A stretch of DNA of 10,935 bases from Pseudomonadota bacterium (GCA_002862965.1 PKCW01000061.1:1-10935); one strand, 5' to 3'; numbered from the stretch's first letter, positions 1 through 8,487 are shown. The notes: generated by a model from the sequence alone, not told the origin. Made by a program: numbers and translations.

Positions 1-121
1 AGCGCGGCATCAGCCGGGCGCCGATCGCCGCCGCCCGGTTCGCGGCCCCCGGGATCACCACTGCCCGCCCGGCGAGATGGCCGGCGACCGCCGCCTCGGC
101 CACGGCTTTCGCCGTCATCAC
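1..121 (-). other. Fragment resembling the C-terminus of a short-chain dehydrogenase, fused to cydB
   Basis: The last 40 codons of the open frame before the window edge read VMTAKAVAEAAVAGHLAGRA followed by VVIPGAANRAAAIGARLMPR. Known DltE/YdfG-like short-chain dehydrogenases end with a helix carrying AEAVA-A--GL--GR, then VVIPG--N-- and a final --R-LPR, and the match is close in order and spacing. Nothing of the Rossmann fold, the YxxxK active site or a start codon is present, so this is only the tail of such a gene. It lies in the same frame and direction as cydB. It could be the remains of a deletion that joined two genes, or a misjoined contig end. Confidence 0.6.
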
Positions 122-577
122 GTTGCCGGTGAAGCGCCCGTCCGTGATCTCGAAGCCCTGGATGAACGCGCCCAGCACCACGCCCTGGAAAAACGCGGCG
201 GCGACCGACCCCAGGTTGAAGGCCACGTCCCACACGCCGCGGCTGCGTTCCGCCTTGAAGCGGAACTCGAAGGCCACGCCGCGAAAGACCAGCGCGAACA
301 GCATGAACAGGATGGGGATGTAGAGCGCCGTCATGAGCAGGCCGTAGGCCTTCGGAAAGGCGGCGAACAGGCCGCCGCCGGCCAGCACCAGCCAGGTCTC
401 GTTGCCGTCCCAGTGCGGCGCGATGCTGTTCATCATGAGGTCGCGTTCCTCGTCGTTGCGCCCCCATGGGAACAGGATGCCGATGCCCAGATCGAAGCCG
501 TCCAGGATCACATAGAGCATCAGCCCCAGGCACAGCACGCCGGCCCAGATCAGCGGAATCCAGAAACTCGTGTCCAT
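1..577 (-). CDS. cydB: Cytochrome bd-type (CIO-like) quinol oxidase subunit II, partial and chimeric
   Basis: Second subunit of the bd-type oxidase, an inner-membrane enzyme that oxidises quinol and reduces oxygen to water. Residues 1-152 are clear CydB/CioB sequence: an N-terminal helix with LDGFDLGIGIL, then MMNSIAPHWDGNETWLVL, GGGLFAAFPKAYG, FRGVAFEFR and VVLGAFIQGF. From about residue 153 (position 121 downward) the frame stays open but stops looking like CydB: the expected next membrane helices are absent and it reads VVIPGAANRAAAIGARLMPR, typical of a short-chain dehydrogenase C-terminus. A normal CydB has about 335-380 residues, so over half is missing. I start at ATG 577 because GGGGGAG lies 9 nt upstream; an in-frame ATG at 595 overlaps the cydA stop (TGATG) and is the alternative. 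It is co-transcribed behind cydA. Subunit identity is firm for residues 1-152; whether the gene is truly broken or the assembly is chimeric cannot be told here. The frame runs off the window edge. Confidence 0.85.
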   Translation of the reverse strand, partial: MDTSFWIPLIWAGVLCLGLMLYVILDGFDLGIGILFPWGRNDEERDLMMNSIAPHWDGNETWLVLAGGGLFAAFPKAYGLLMTALYIPILFMLFALVFRGVAFEFRFKAERSRGVWDVAFNLGSVAAAFFQGVVLGAFIQGFEITDGRFTGNVMTAKAVAEAAVAGHLAGRAVVIPGAANRAAAIGARLMPR

Positions 578-586
578 CGGCAGCAT

Positions 587-592
587 CTCCCC
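587..592 (-). promoter_or_regulatory. Ribosome binding site deciding the cydB start
   Basis: On the minus strand a GGGGGAG run lies 9 nt before ATG 577, whereas the in-frame ATG at 595, which overlaps the cydA stop codon, has no purine-rich box at a useful distance. This favours 577 as the cydB start. Confidence 0.5.
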
Positions 593-594
593 CA

Positions 595-1953
595 TCACAT
601 CCAGGCGGTGCGGCGTGGTTCGTGGTCGGCAGGCTCGGCAAGCGCAGCGTCCGGCCCCTGGCGGACCAGCTTCGAGAGGTAGTAGAGGTAGGCCAGCAGC
701 AGCGTTCCGTAGACGGCGAAGAACAGCGACAGCGTCGTGACGATGGCGCGCGCCGGCACGTCCGAGACCGATTCCGAGGTGCGCATCAGGCCTTGCACGA
801 TCCAGGGCTGGCGGCCGGTTTCGGTGACGATCCAGCCCGCCAGGGTGGCGACGAAGCCCAGCGGCGCACTCAGCACGCACGCCAGGGCATAGGGCCGGTT
901 GCCGTACAGCGTGCGCCGCCAGCGCAGCAGCAGCCCCAGCGCGCCCAGCGCCAGGAACCAGAACCCCAGCCCCACCATGATGCGGAAGCTGAAGAACACC
1001 ACCGGCACCACCGGCCGGTCGGCGGCAGGGACGTCTTTGAGTCCGCGCACGATGCCGTCCGGGTCATGCTGCAGGAGGATGCTCGCCATATTGGGAATCG
1101 CGACTTCGAAATGGTTGCGCTCCCGTGCCGCGTCCGGCCAGGCGAAGAGCAGCAGCGGCGCGCCGGCCGTGGTCTCCCACAGGCCCTCCATCGCCGCCAC
1201 CTTCATGGGCTGATCGCGTTGCACCTGCAGGCCGTGCAGATCCCCCATCACGATCTGCAGCGGCGCCAGCACCGCCAGCGCCAGGGTGGCCAGCGAAAAG
1301 GCCGGTCGCGCCACGGCGGCGGTGCGGATGTCCTGCAGATGCCAGGCCGAGATGCCCGCCACGACCAGCGAAGTGGTCAGGAAGGACGCCAGCAGCATGT
1401 GCGGGAAGCGGTAGAAGAACGAGGGATTGAAGATCACGTCCACCCAGCGCTCGACGTAGAAAATCCCGTCCACCAGCCGATAGCCGGCCGGCGTGTGCAT
1501 CCACGAGCTCGCGGCCAGGATCCAGAACGCGGAGATCATGGTGCCGACCGAGACGATGCAGGTGGCCGCGAAATGCAGTCGCGGCGGCACCCGGTTCATG
1601 CCGAACAGCATGACGCCGAGAAAGCTCGCCTCGAGAAAAAACGCCGTCAGCACCTCGTAGCCCAGCAGCGGCCCCAGGATGTTGCCCGTGGCCTCCGAAA
1701 AGCGCGCGAAGTTGGTGTCGAACTGGTAGGACAGCACCACACCAGAAACCACGCCCATGCCGAAGGAGAGCGCGAAGATCCGGAGCCAGAAGCGATACAG
1801 CGTGAGATAGACCGCGCGCCCGGTGCGCAGCCACAGTCCCTCCACGATCGCGAGGAACAGCCCCAGGCCGATGGTGAGCGTGGGGAACAGGATGTGGAAG
1901 CTGATGGTGAGCGCGAACTGCAGCCGCGCCAGCAGGACCGGATCGAAGGACAT
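595..1953 (-). CDS. cydA: Cytochrome bd-type (CIO-like) quinol oxidase subunit I
   Basis: Haem-bearing subunit of the bd-type terminal oxidase in the inner membrane, where quinol is oxidised and oxygen reduced to water without proton pumping. The 452-residue protein has the multi-helix CydA fold. Visible landmarks: H20 (the N-terminal haem ligand, E. coli H19), E100 and E108 (E. coli E99/E107), H185 in YRFPHMLLASF and M326 in FRIMVGLG (axial ligands of haem b558), K251 and E256 in the quinol loop (PMKVAAMEG), and GRQPW at 380-384. It is about 70 residues shorter than E. coli CydA and lacks the long Q-loop extension, which points to the short-Q-loop, cyanide-insensitive (CioA) class. Start chosen at ATG 1953: GGAG lies 6 nt upstream and MSFDPVLLARLQFALT matches the family N-terminus; the frame stays open upstream by chance. 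It is followed directly by cydB (TGATG junction). It is divergent from the suf operon. Assignment is firm; cydA versus cioA naming is a matter of subclass. Confidence 0.96.
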   Translation of the reverse strand: MSFDPVLLARLQFALTISFHILFPTLTIGLGLFLAIVEGLWLRTGRAVYLTLYRFWLRIFALSFGMGVVSGVVLSYQFDTNFARFSEATGNILGPLLGYEVLTAFFLEASFLGVMLFGMNRVPPRLHFAATCIVSVGTMISAFWILAASSWMHTPAGYRLVDGIFYVERWVDVIFNPSFFYRFPHMLLASFLTTSLVVAGISAWHLQDIRTAAVARPAFSLATLALAVLAPLQIVMGDLHGLQVQRDQPMKVAAMEGLWETTAGAPLLLFAWPDAARERNHFEVAIPNMASILLQHDPDGIVRGLKDVPAADRPVVPVVFFSFRIMVGLGFWFLALGALGLLLRWRRTLYGNRPYALACVLSAPLGFVATLAGWIVTETGRQPWIVQGLMRTSESVSDVPARAIVTTLSLFFAVYGTLLLAYLYYLSKLVRQGPDAALAEPADHEPRRTAWM

Positions 1954-1987
1954 GAGACGCTCCGCTGCGGATGGGACGGGCATCGCG

Positions 1988-1993
1988 ATGATA
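1988..1993 (-). promoter_or_regulatory. Candidate -10 element for cydAB
   Basis: On the minus strand TATCAT (5 of 6 matches to the sigma70 -10 consensus) lies 34 bases before the cydA start codon, which would give a leader of roughly 28 nt. I see no good -35 hexamer at 16-18 bp, so if real this promoter may depend on an activator. The intergenic region is otherwise GC-rich, which makes this AT-containing patch stand out. Confidence 0.35.
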
Positions 1994-2135
1994 CCCCGTT
2001 GCGCCCATGCGCAGACTGCGCCGGCCGCCGATCCGGCTCCCGACGCAACGCGCCGCCGAGCCCGCCCCGCCCGACCATTCCCCCGCTCGACGCCGCGCGG
2101 CAGCGGGCGCTCGACGCGGCGGCTGCGCAGGCGGC

Positions 2136-2164
2136 ATGACCGCCGCTCCCCGCTGTGGCACAAT
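2136..2164 (+). promoter_or_regulatory. Candidate sigma70 promoter of the suf operon
   Basis: ATGACC (4 of 6 to the -35 consensus, 2136-2141) and CACAAT (4 of 6 to the -10 consensus, 2159-2164) are 17 bp apart, and TG one base before the -10 makes an extended -10. The predicted start of transcription is near 2171, giving a leader of about 29 nt to GTG 2200. This position also argues against the upstream in-frame GTG at 2155, which would lie within the promoter. Confidence 0.45.
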
Positions 2165-2183
2165 GGGGACTGCTTTGGTCCCC
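2165..2183 (+). promoter_or_regulatory. Inverted repeat over the suf transcription start, possible operator
   Basis: GGGGAC (2165-2170) and GTCCCC (2178-2183) form perfect 6-bp arms around a 7-bp spacer, starting directly after the candidate -10 box and covering the predicted transcription start. Rrf2 proteins bind as dimers to inverted repeats, so a site placed here would suit autorepression by the first gene of the operon. Sequence shows the repeat; its role is inferred. Confidence 0.4.
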
Positions 2184-2190
2184 TATGCGC

Positions 2191-2197
2191 GGAGGGG
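2191..2197 (+). promoter_or_regulatory. Ribosome binding site deciding the GTG start of the SUF regulator
   Basis: GGAGGGG lies just before GTG 2200. Family members usually begin M-L-R-I-x-K-x-T-D-Y, and the GTG gives exactly this N-terminus, so it is preferred over the in-frame ATG at 2185 and GTG at 2155. Confidence 0.5.
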
Positions 2198-2199
2198 CT

Positions 2200-2649
2200 G
2201 TGCTCCGGATCGGCAAGATGACCGACTACGGCGTGGTGGTGATGACCCATCTGGCCCGCCACCCCGACACCATGCAGACCGGCGCGCAGATCGCGGCGGC
2301 CTGCGGCGTTGCGCTGCCCACGGTGAGCAAGCTGCTGAAGGCGCTGACGCGCACCGGGCTGTTGCAGTCGGTGCGCGGCGTCGCCGGCGGTTACCGGCTG
2401 GCGCGGGCGCCCGCCGCGATTTCCGTGCTGGACGTCGTGGCGGCGCTCGAAGGCCCGTTCGGGCTGACCGAGTGCAGTCGCGCGGCAACGGCCTGTCCGC
2501 AGCAGGCCGGTTGCAGCCTGCCGGGTCATTGGGACCTCATCAGCGGCGCGGTGCGCTCGGCCTTGCGGGGCGTGACGCTCGATCGCATGAGCGCGCCGGT
2601 GCACCGCCTGCACTGGCACGAGCCGCGCCCATCCGCGGCGGCACCGTAA
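2200..2649 (+). CDS. Rrf2-family regulator of the SUF Fe-S assembly operon
   Basis: A 149-residue DNA-binding protein of the Rrf2/IscR family, closest by eye to the gammaproteobacterial SUF-system regulators (TIGR02944 type). It has an N-terminal winged helix-turn-helix (residues about 1-75; TGAQIAAACGVALPTVSKLLKAL is the recognition region and RGVAGGYRLAR the wing) and a cluster-binding loop with C92, C99 and C105 plus H110. IscR of E. coli uses C92, C98, C104 and H107, so a labile Fe-S cluster is likely here. GTG start at 2200, from the adjacent GGAGGGG and the family N-terminus MLRIGKMTDY; ATG 2185 remains possible. It is the first gene of the operon, 39 bp ahead of sufB, behind an inverted repeat at its own start site. 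Expected role: senses cluster supply and represses or activates suf accordingly. Family firm; direction of control inferred. Confidence 0.92.
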   Translation: MLRIGKMTDYGVVVMTHLARHPDTMQTGAQIAAACGVALPTVSKLLKALTRTGLLQSVRGVAGGYRLARAPAAISVLDVVAALEGPFGLTECSRAATACPQQAGCSLPGHWDLISGAVRSALRGVTLDRMSAPVHRLHWHEPRPSAAAP

Positions 2650-2688
2650 CGGGCCGCGCGCCCCATTTCATTCGAGAGGAACGCTGAC

Positions 2689-4137
2689 ATGGCATCGAGC
2701 AAGGACGATCTGGAACGCCTGCTCAAACGCGAGTATGTGGCGGGCTTCATCACCGACATCGAAGCGGACACCGTGCCGCCGGGGCTCGATGAGTCGGTCA
2801 TCCGCCTCATCTCGGCCAAGAAGGAAGAGCCGGCCTTCCTGCTGGAATGGCGGCTGGCTGCCTATCGCCACTGGCTGACCTTGCGCGAGCCGCGCTGGGC
2901 CAAGGTGGCCTATCCGCCCATCGACTACCAGGCGATTTCCTATTACTCGGCGCCGAAATCCCGCGCCGATGCGCCCCAGAGCCTCGACGAAGTCGATCCC
3001 AAGCTGCTGGAAACCTACGAAAAGCTCGGGATTCCGCTGCACGAGCGGGCGCGGCTGGCCGGCGTGGCGGTGGATGCCGTGTTCGACAGCGTCTCGGTGG
3101 CCACCACCTTCAAGGAAAAGCTGCGCGAGGCCGGCGTCATCTTCTGCTCTTTCTCCGAGGCGGTGCGCGAGCATCCGGAACTGGTGCGCCAGTATCTGGG
3201 CTCGGTGGTGCCGCACACCGACAATTTCTACGCGGCGCTGAACGCGGCGGTGTTCACCGACGGCTCGTTCGTCTACGTGCCGCCGGGCGTGCGCTGCCCG
3301 ATGGAACTGTCCACCTATTTCCGCATCAACGCAGCCAACACCGGCCAGTTCGAGCGCACGCTGATCATCGCCGATGCCGGCAGCCACGTGTCCTACCTCG
3401 AGGGCTGCACGGCGCCGATGCGCGATGAAAACCAGCTTCATGCCGCCGTGGTCGAACTGGTGGCGCTGGAGGATGCGACCATCAAGTATTCGACCGTGCA
3501 GAACTGGTATCCCGGCGATGAGCAGGGGCGCGGCGGCATCTACAACTTCGTCACCAAGCGCGGCGATTGCCGGGGCGATCGCTCCAAGATCACCTGGACC
3601 CAGGTGGAAACCGGCTCGGCCATCACCTGGAAATATCCGAGCTGCATCCTGCGCGGGGCGGGCTCGGTGGGCGAGTTCTACTCGGTCGCCACCACCAACA
3701 ACCACCAGCAGGCCGACACCGGAACGAAGATGATCCACATCGGCCCGAACACGCGCAGCACCATCGTCTCCAAGGGCATTTCCGCGCGCCACGGCCAGCA
3801 GACCTATCGCGGCCTGGTGAAGGTGTTGCCGAGCGCCGATGGCGCGCGCAACCACACGCAGTGCGACTCCTTGCTGATGGGCGATCGCTGCGGCGCGCAC
3901 ACCGTGCCCTACATCGAGGTCAAGAACCCCAGCGCGCAGGTGGAGCACGAGGCGACGACCTCGCGCATCGGCGAGGACCAGCTTTTCTATTGCCGCCAGC
4001 GCGGGATCAGCGCGGAGGATGCCGTGAACATGATCGTCAACGGCTTCTGCAAGGACGTGTTCCAGGTGCTGCCGATGGAGTTCGCCGTCGAGGCGCAGAA
4101 GCTGTTGTCCGTGTCGCTCGAAGGCGCCGTGGGCTGA
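2689..4137 (+). CDS. sufB: Fe-S cluster assembly scaffold protein SufB
   Basis: Core scaffold of the SufBC2D complex in the cytoplasm, where new Fe-S clusters are built. The 482-residue protein (E. coli 495) has the N-terminal helical part and a long beta-helix core (for example [18 protein letters not shown] and [20 protein letters not shown]). The residue that accepts persulfide in E. coli, C405, is C392 here in [10 protein letters not shown]. The ligands at the SufB-SufD interface, E. coli H433 and E434, are H420 and E421 in [11 protein letters not shown]. The C-terminal SufC-binding part ends [20 protein letters not shown]. Start ATG 2689 has AGAGGA upstream. All key residues are present, so it should be functional. 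It is followed by a 50-bp gap to sufC that holds a six-T run but no convincing hairpin. Confidence 0.98.
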   Translation: MASSKDDLERLLKREYVAGFITDIEADTVPPGLDESVIRLISAKKEEPAFLLEWRLAAYRHWLTLREPRWAKVAYPPIDYQAISYYSAPKSRADAPQSLDEVDPKLLETYEKLGIPLHERARLAGVAVDAVFDSVSVATTFKEKLREAGVIFCSFSEAVREHPELVRQYLGSVVPHTDNFYAALNAAVFTDGSFVYVPPGVRCPMELSTYFRINAANTGQFERTLIIADAGSHVSYLEGCTAPMRDENQLHAAVVELVALEDATIKYSTVQNWYPGDEQGRGGIYNFVTKRGDCRGDRSKITWTQVETGSAITWKYPSCILRGAGSVGEFYSVATTNNHQQADTGTKMIHIGPNTRSTIVSKGISARHGQQTYRGLVKVLPSADGARNHTQCDSLLMGDRCGAHTVPYIEVKNPSAQVEHEATTSRIGEDQLFYCRQRGISAEDAVNMIVNGFCKDVFQVLPMEFAVEAQKLLSVSLEGAVG

Positions 4138-4187
4138 GTCCTTTTTTCAAACCAGACGGGGCGCAGGCCCTCGGGAAGCCAAGATCC

Positions 4188-4936
<749 letters not shown>

Positions 4937-4940
<4 letters not shown>

Positions 4941-6208
4941 GCGAGGCGGCCATGGCGGCGGTGCGCGCCTACCTCGACGCCTATGCCGGCGCGGCGACGC
5001 CGATTCCGGCGCTGGCGGCGCGCGGCGCGGTGCATCTGGCGGCCGCGGGACTGCCGGGCGGCGCACCGGAATCCTGGCGCCATACCGACCCCGGCGAACT
5101 TCTGGCGCGGCGCTTTGCCGTGGACGCGCTGCCGGTCGAGGTGGATGCCCCATCGGATCTGCCGCAACTGGCCGGCGCCGTGCGCCGTGTCTGGGTCGCC
5201 GGCCAGCCGGCGCCGGCGCTGGATGCCGCCGAGCTGGCGCCCGGTGCCCGCATGTGGGCGCTGGAAACAGACCCCGAGGGCGTCGGCGCCCAGATTGCGC
5301 CGGAGCGGGACGGCTTCGCCGCGCTCAATGCGCTGGGCTTCCGCCACGGCGCCGGGTTGGCGCTCGATGCCGGCGTCGTCCTCGCCGAGCCCGTGCACCT
5401 GCTGTGGTGGTCGTCGGCCGACCAGCCGGCCTTGGCGGCGCATCCGCGTGTCGCGATCCGGCTGGGCGCCCATGCCGCGGCCACGGTGGTGGTCCATCAG
5501 GCCGGCGCGCCCGAGGCCGGCGGTTTCCTGAACAGCGCGATCGAGATCGCGCTCGAGGCAGGCGCCGTGCTCAAGCTGCTGGTGGTCGATCAATCCGGCG
5601 CCGGTGCGTTCGGCCTGAGCCAGGTGGCGGTCCGTTGCGCCCGCGACAGCCGGCTGGAGGTGTGGCTGATCGACGCCGGCGCCGGCTGGGTGCGGCGCGA
5701 GCTGGACGTCGCCCTCGCCGAGCCCGGCGCCACGGTGAACCTGCATGGGCTGGTGCAGGGGCGTCGCGCGCTGCGGGCGGACAACGAGATCGTCATCCGG
5801 CACGAGGCGCCGCACACCCACAGCCGGCAGCAGACGCGCGCCGTGCTCGAGGATCGCGCCCGTGCGGTCTTCGGCGGTGGCGTGGCGGTGGCGGCCGGCG
5901 CCCAGGGCATCACCGCGCGGCAGGGCAACGCCACGCTGCTGCTCTCGCGGCGCGCCGAGGTCGTGACCCGGCCGGCGCTCGAGATTCTGGCGGACGACGT
6001 GCAATGCAGCCACGGGGCGAGCGTCGGGCAGCTCGACGAGGCGGCCCTGTTCTATCTGCGCAGCCGCGGACTGGACCGCGACGCGGCCCGCGCCCTGCTC
6101 GTCGCCTCGTTCGCGCGCGCGGCCTTGCCCGATGTGCCGGTGGCGGGCGTGCTGGACTGGGTGTTCGACGGGATCGAGACGCGCTCGCCGGTCGCGGCGA
6201 CGGCCTGA
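4937..6208 (+). CDS. sufD: Fe-S cluster assembly protein SufD
   Basis: SufB paralogue that forms the heterodimer holding the nascent cluster and helps bring in iron. The 423-residue protein has the same length as E. coli SufD. The N-terminal half is divergent and Ala/Gly/Pro-rich, as is usual; a PESWRHTDPGELLARRF motif at about 44-60 is a SufD hallmark. The beta-helix core leads to VQCSHGASVGQLDEAALFYL, where C357 and H359 match E. coli C358 and H360, the proposed cluster or iron site at the SufB interface. Start ATG 4937 overlaps the sufC stop by four bases and has GGAG 7 nt upstream inside sufC. sufS begins 12 bp after its stop. Confidence 0.97.
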
Positions 6209-6220
6209 GAGGAGTCCATC

Positions 6221-7480
6221 ATGACGGCAATTCCCACCCCGAACCTGCCCGAGACCTACGACGTGGCGCGGGTACGGCGCGATTTTCCCATCCTCGACCA
6301 GCGGATCCACGGCCAGCCGCTGATCTACCTCGACAACGCGGCGACGGCGCAGAAGCCGCGCGCCGTGCTCGAGGCCATGGACCGCTATTACCGCGAGGCC
6401 AATGCCAACGTCCATCGCGGCGTGCACACGCTGTCGGAGCGGGCCACCGCCCTCTACGAAGGCGCGCGCGACCACGTGCAGGCCTTCCTGAATGCCCGCG
6501 CGCGCGAGGAAATCATCTTCGTGCGCGGCACCACCGAGGCGATCAATCTCGTGGCCCAGAGCTACGCGCGCCCGCGCCTCGGGCCCGGCGACGAGATTCT
6601 CATCACGCACCTGGAGCATCACTCCAACACCGTGCCCTGGCAGATGGTCTGCGAGCAGACCGGCGCCGCGCTCAAGGTGGTGCCCATCACGCCGGCGGGC
6701 GAGATCGACCACGCGGCGTTCGGGCAACTGCTGGGGCCGCGCACGCGCATCTTCGCCGTCGCCCATGTCTCCAATGCGCTCGGGACCGTCAACCCGGTGG
6801 CCGAGCTCACGGCGCAGGCGCGGGCGGCCGGGGCGATGGTGCTGATCGACGGGGCGCAGGGCGTGCCGCACCAGCGCGTCGATGTGCAGGCGCTGGATTG
6901 CGATTTCTACGCCTTTTCCGCCCACAAGCTCTATGGCCCGACCGGCATCGGCGTGCTCTACGGCCGGCGCGAGGTGCTGGAGGCCATGCCGCCCTGGCAG
7001 GGCGGGGGCGACATGATCCGCACGGTGCATTTCGCGGGCAGCACCTGGAACGATCTGCCCTACAAGTTCGAGGCCGGCACCCCGGCCATCGCCGAGGCGG
7101 TGGGCCTCGGCGCTGCGCTGGCGTATGTCGAATCGCTGGGCATCGAGCGGATCGCCGCGCACGAAGCGGCGCTGACGGCGTATGCCCTGGAGCGTCTCGG
7201 TGCCATCCCCGGCCTGCGCTTCATCGGCACCGCGCGCGATCGGGCCGGCGTCGTTTCCTTCGTGCTGGACGGCGTGCATCCGCACGATCTCGGAACCATC
7301 CTCGATCATGCCGGCGTGGCGATCCGCGCCGGCCACCATTGCGCCATGCCGGTGATGGACTTTTACGGCGTGCCGGCCACGGCGCGGGCCTCGTTCGCCT
7401 GTTACAACACGCGCGGCGATGTCGACGCGCTGGTGACGGCGCTCGAAGGCGCGCGCAAGCTGTTCGGAGGGCGGGGTTGA
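6221..7480 (+). CDS. sufS: Cysteine desulfurase SufS
   Basis: PLP-dependent class V aminotransferase-fold enzyme that removes sulfur from L-cysteine, giving alanine and an enzyme-bound persulfide for cluster assembly. In the 419 residues, YLDNAATAQKP (about 36-46) and THLEHHSN are PLP-pocket signatures; K236 in SAHKLYGPTG is the Schiff-base lysine (E. coli K226); C374 in RAGHHCAMP is the persulfide-bearing cysteine (E. coli C364), set in the short group II active-site loop. It ends FACYNTRGDVDALVTALE, as in the family. Start ATG 6221 has GAGGAG 6 nt upstream. The stop overlaps the sufU start (TGATG). No sufE lies nearby, so SufU is the likely sulfur acceptor. Confidence 0.98.
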   Translation: MTAIPTPNLPETYDVARVRRDFPILDQRIHGQPLIYLDNAATAQKPRAVLEAMDRYYREANANVHRGVHTLSERATALYEGARDHVQAFLNARAREEIIFVRGTTEAINLVAQSYARPRLGPGDEILITHLEHHSNTVPWQMVCEQTGAALKVVPITPAGEIDHAAFGQLLGPRTRIFAVAHVSNALGTVNPVAELTAQARAAGAMVLIDGAQGVPHQRVDVQALDCDFYAFSAHKLYGPTGIGVLYGRREVLEAMPPWQGGGDMIRTVHFAGSTWNDLPYKFEAGTPAIAEAVGLGAALAYVESLGIERIAAHEAALTAYALERLGAIPGLRFIGTARDRAGVVSFVLDGVHPHDLGTILDHAGVAIRAGHHCAMPVMDFYGVPATARASFACYNTRGDVDALVTALEGARKLFGGRG

Positions 7481-7923
7481 TGGATCTGCGCGAGCTCTAT
7501 CAGGACATCATCGTCGATCACAACCGCAATCCCCGCAATTTCCGCCCCATGGCCGGCGCGGTGCGCATCGCCGAGGGCTACAACCCGCTCTGCGGCGACA
7601 AGCTGTCGGTGTACGCGAAGATCGAGGACGGACGCATTGCCGACGTGAGCTTCGTGGGCAGCGGCTGCGCCATTTCCACGGCGTCGGCCAGCCTCATGAC
7701 CGAGGCGGTCATGGGCAAGACCGTGGCCGAGGCCGAAGTGCTGTTCGCCGATATGCACGCGCTGCTCACCGGCACCGCCAGCGGCGATCCGGCCCGGCTG
7801 GGCAAGCTGGCAGCCCTCGCGGGCGTCAAGGATTACCCTGCGCGGGTCAAATGCGCCACCCTGTCGTGGCACACCCTGCATGCCGCGCTGCAGGGGGAAC
7901 TCACCCCCGTCGTCACCGAGTGA
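7480..7923 (+). CDS. sufU: SufU-type sulfurtransferase / Fe-S assembly protein
   Basis: IscU-like protein of the SufU class. In Bacillus subtilis SufU is a zinc-dependent sulfurtransferase that relieves SufS of its persulfide and passes it to SufB. The 147 residues carry all the zinc and transfer ligands: C38 and D40 in YNPLCGDK, C63 in GSGCAIS, and C125 in RVKCATLSWHTL (B. subtilis C41, D43, C66, C128). The stretch between C63 and C125 includes the roughly 20-residue insert (LLTGTASGDPARLGKLAALA region) that separates SufU from IscU, and the HscA-binding LPPVK motif of IscU is absent. ATG 7480 overlaps the sufS stop by one base and has GGAGG 9 nt upstream. Encoding directly behind sufS fits a SufS-SufU pair in place of SufS-SufE. 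Confidence 0.95.
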   Translation: MDLRELYQDIIVDHNRNPRNFRPMAGAVRIAEGYNPLCGDKLSVYAKIEDGRIADVSFVGSGCAISTASASLMTEAVMGKTVAEAEVLFADMHALLTGTASGDPARLGKLAALAGVKDYPARVKCATLSWHTLHAALQGELTPVVTE

Positions 7924-7931
7924 GGCCCGCC

Positions 7932-8483
7932 ATGTACACCCAGCCCGCCGACTACGCCACGCTGTCCCGCGATTGCCTGGGGGTCCTGATCCCGGCGGGC
8001 GATACCGTCGTGATGCCCGAAGGCGCCGAGGTGCGCATCACCCAGGCTCTGGGCGGCAGCTTCACGGTCTACTACGGCGGCAATCTGGTGCGCATCGCGG
8101 GCAAGGACGCCGATGCGCTGGGGCGCGAGGTGCCGAGCGGGCCGGTGCTCCCCGAGGACGCCGGTGACGCGGCCGTGGAGGCGTGCATCGAGGATCAGCT
8201 CAAGACCTGCTTCGATCCGGAGATTCCGATCAACATCCTCGATCTGGGCCTGATCTACGACCGGCAGGTGGAAACCCTGCCCGAAGGCGGACGCGCCGTG
8301 CACATCCGCATGACGCTCACCGCGCCGGGCTGCGGCATGGGGGACATCCTGGCCGACGAGGTGCGCGCCAAGGTGGCGGCCGTGCCGACGGTGCGGCGGG
8401 TGAGCGTGGAGCTGACCTTCGAGCCGCCGTGGGACCAGAGCCGCATGTCCGAGGTCGCGCGGCTGCAGACCGGAATGTACTGA
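7932..8483 (+). CDS. sufT: Fe-S maturation protein SufT (MIP18/DUF59 domain)
   Basis: Accessory Fe-S protein maturation factor; SufT proteins help load clusters on client proteins and are usually encoded with suf genes. The 183 residues have the SufT-specific N-terminal part (DCLGVLIPAGDTVVMPEGAE, VRITQALGGSFTV, GNLVRIAGKDADALG; about 15-65) followed by a MIP18/DUF59 domain from about residue 82. The domain shows DPEIPINILDLGLIYD starting at D95 and the conserved reactive cysteine C134 in LTAPGCGMGDILADEV, then VELTFEPPWDQSRMSEVARL near the end. ATG 7932 lies 8 bp after the sufU stop with GAGG just upstream; the frame is open further back through the end of sufU, but only this start gives the family N-terminus. 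Last classical suf gene of the operon. Confidence 0.95.
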   Translation: MYTQPADYATLSRDCLGVLIPAGDTVVMPEGAEVRITQALGGSFTVYYGGNLVRIAGKDADALGREVPSGPVLPEDAGDAAVEACIEDQLKTCFDPEIPINILDLGLIYDRQVETLPEGGRAVHIRMTLTAPGCGMGDILADEVRAKVAAVPTVRRVSVELTFEPPWDQSRMSEVARLQTGMY

Positions 8484-8487
8484 AGCC

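Noticed and set aside
466..2139. 557-codon plus-strand frame antisense to cydAB
   Set aside because: Composition (His/Gln/Arg-rich) is what the complement of a GC-rich membrane-protein gene gives; no domain is visible.
2155..2199. Longer start (GTG 2155 or ATG 2185) for the SUF regulator
   Set aside because: 2155 lies within the candidate promoter and before the predicted transcription start; neither gives the family N-terminus, and the best ribosome site is directly before GTG 2200.
595..2619. 674-codon minus-strand frame extending cydA by 222 codons through the suf regulator
   Set aside because: The extension is Arg/Ala-rich, has no family match and runs antisense to the Rrf2 gene; the frame is open only because of high GC. 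The cydA start at 1953 has a ribosome site and the right N-terminus.
4138..4187. Six-T run after sufB as a terminator
   Set aside because: No stable hairpin precedes it, and a stop here would cut off sufC-sufT, which must be expressed with sufB.
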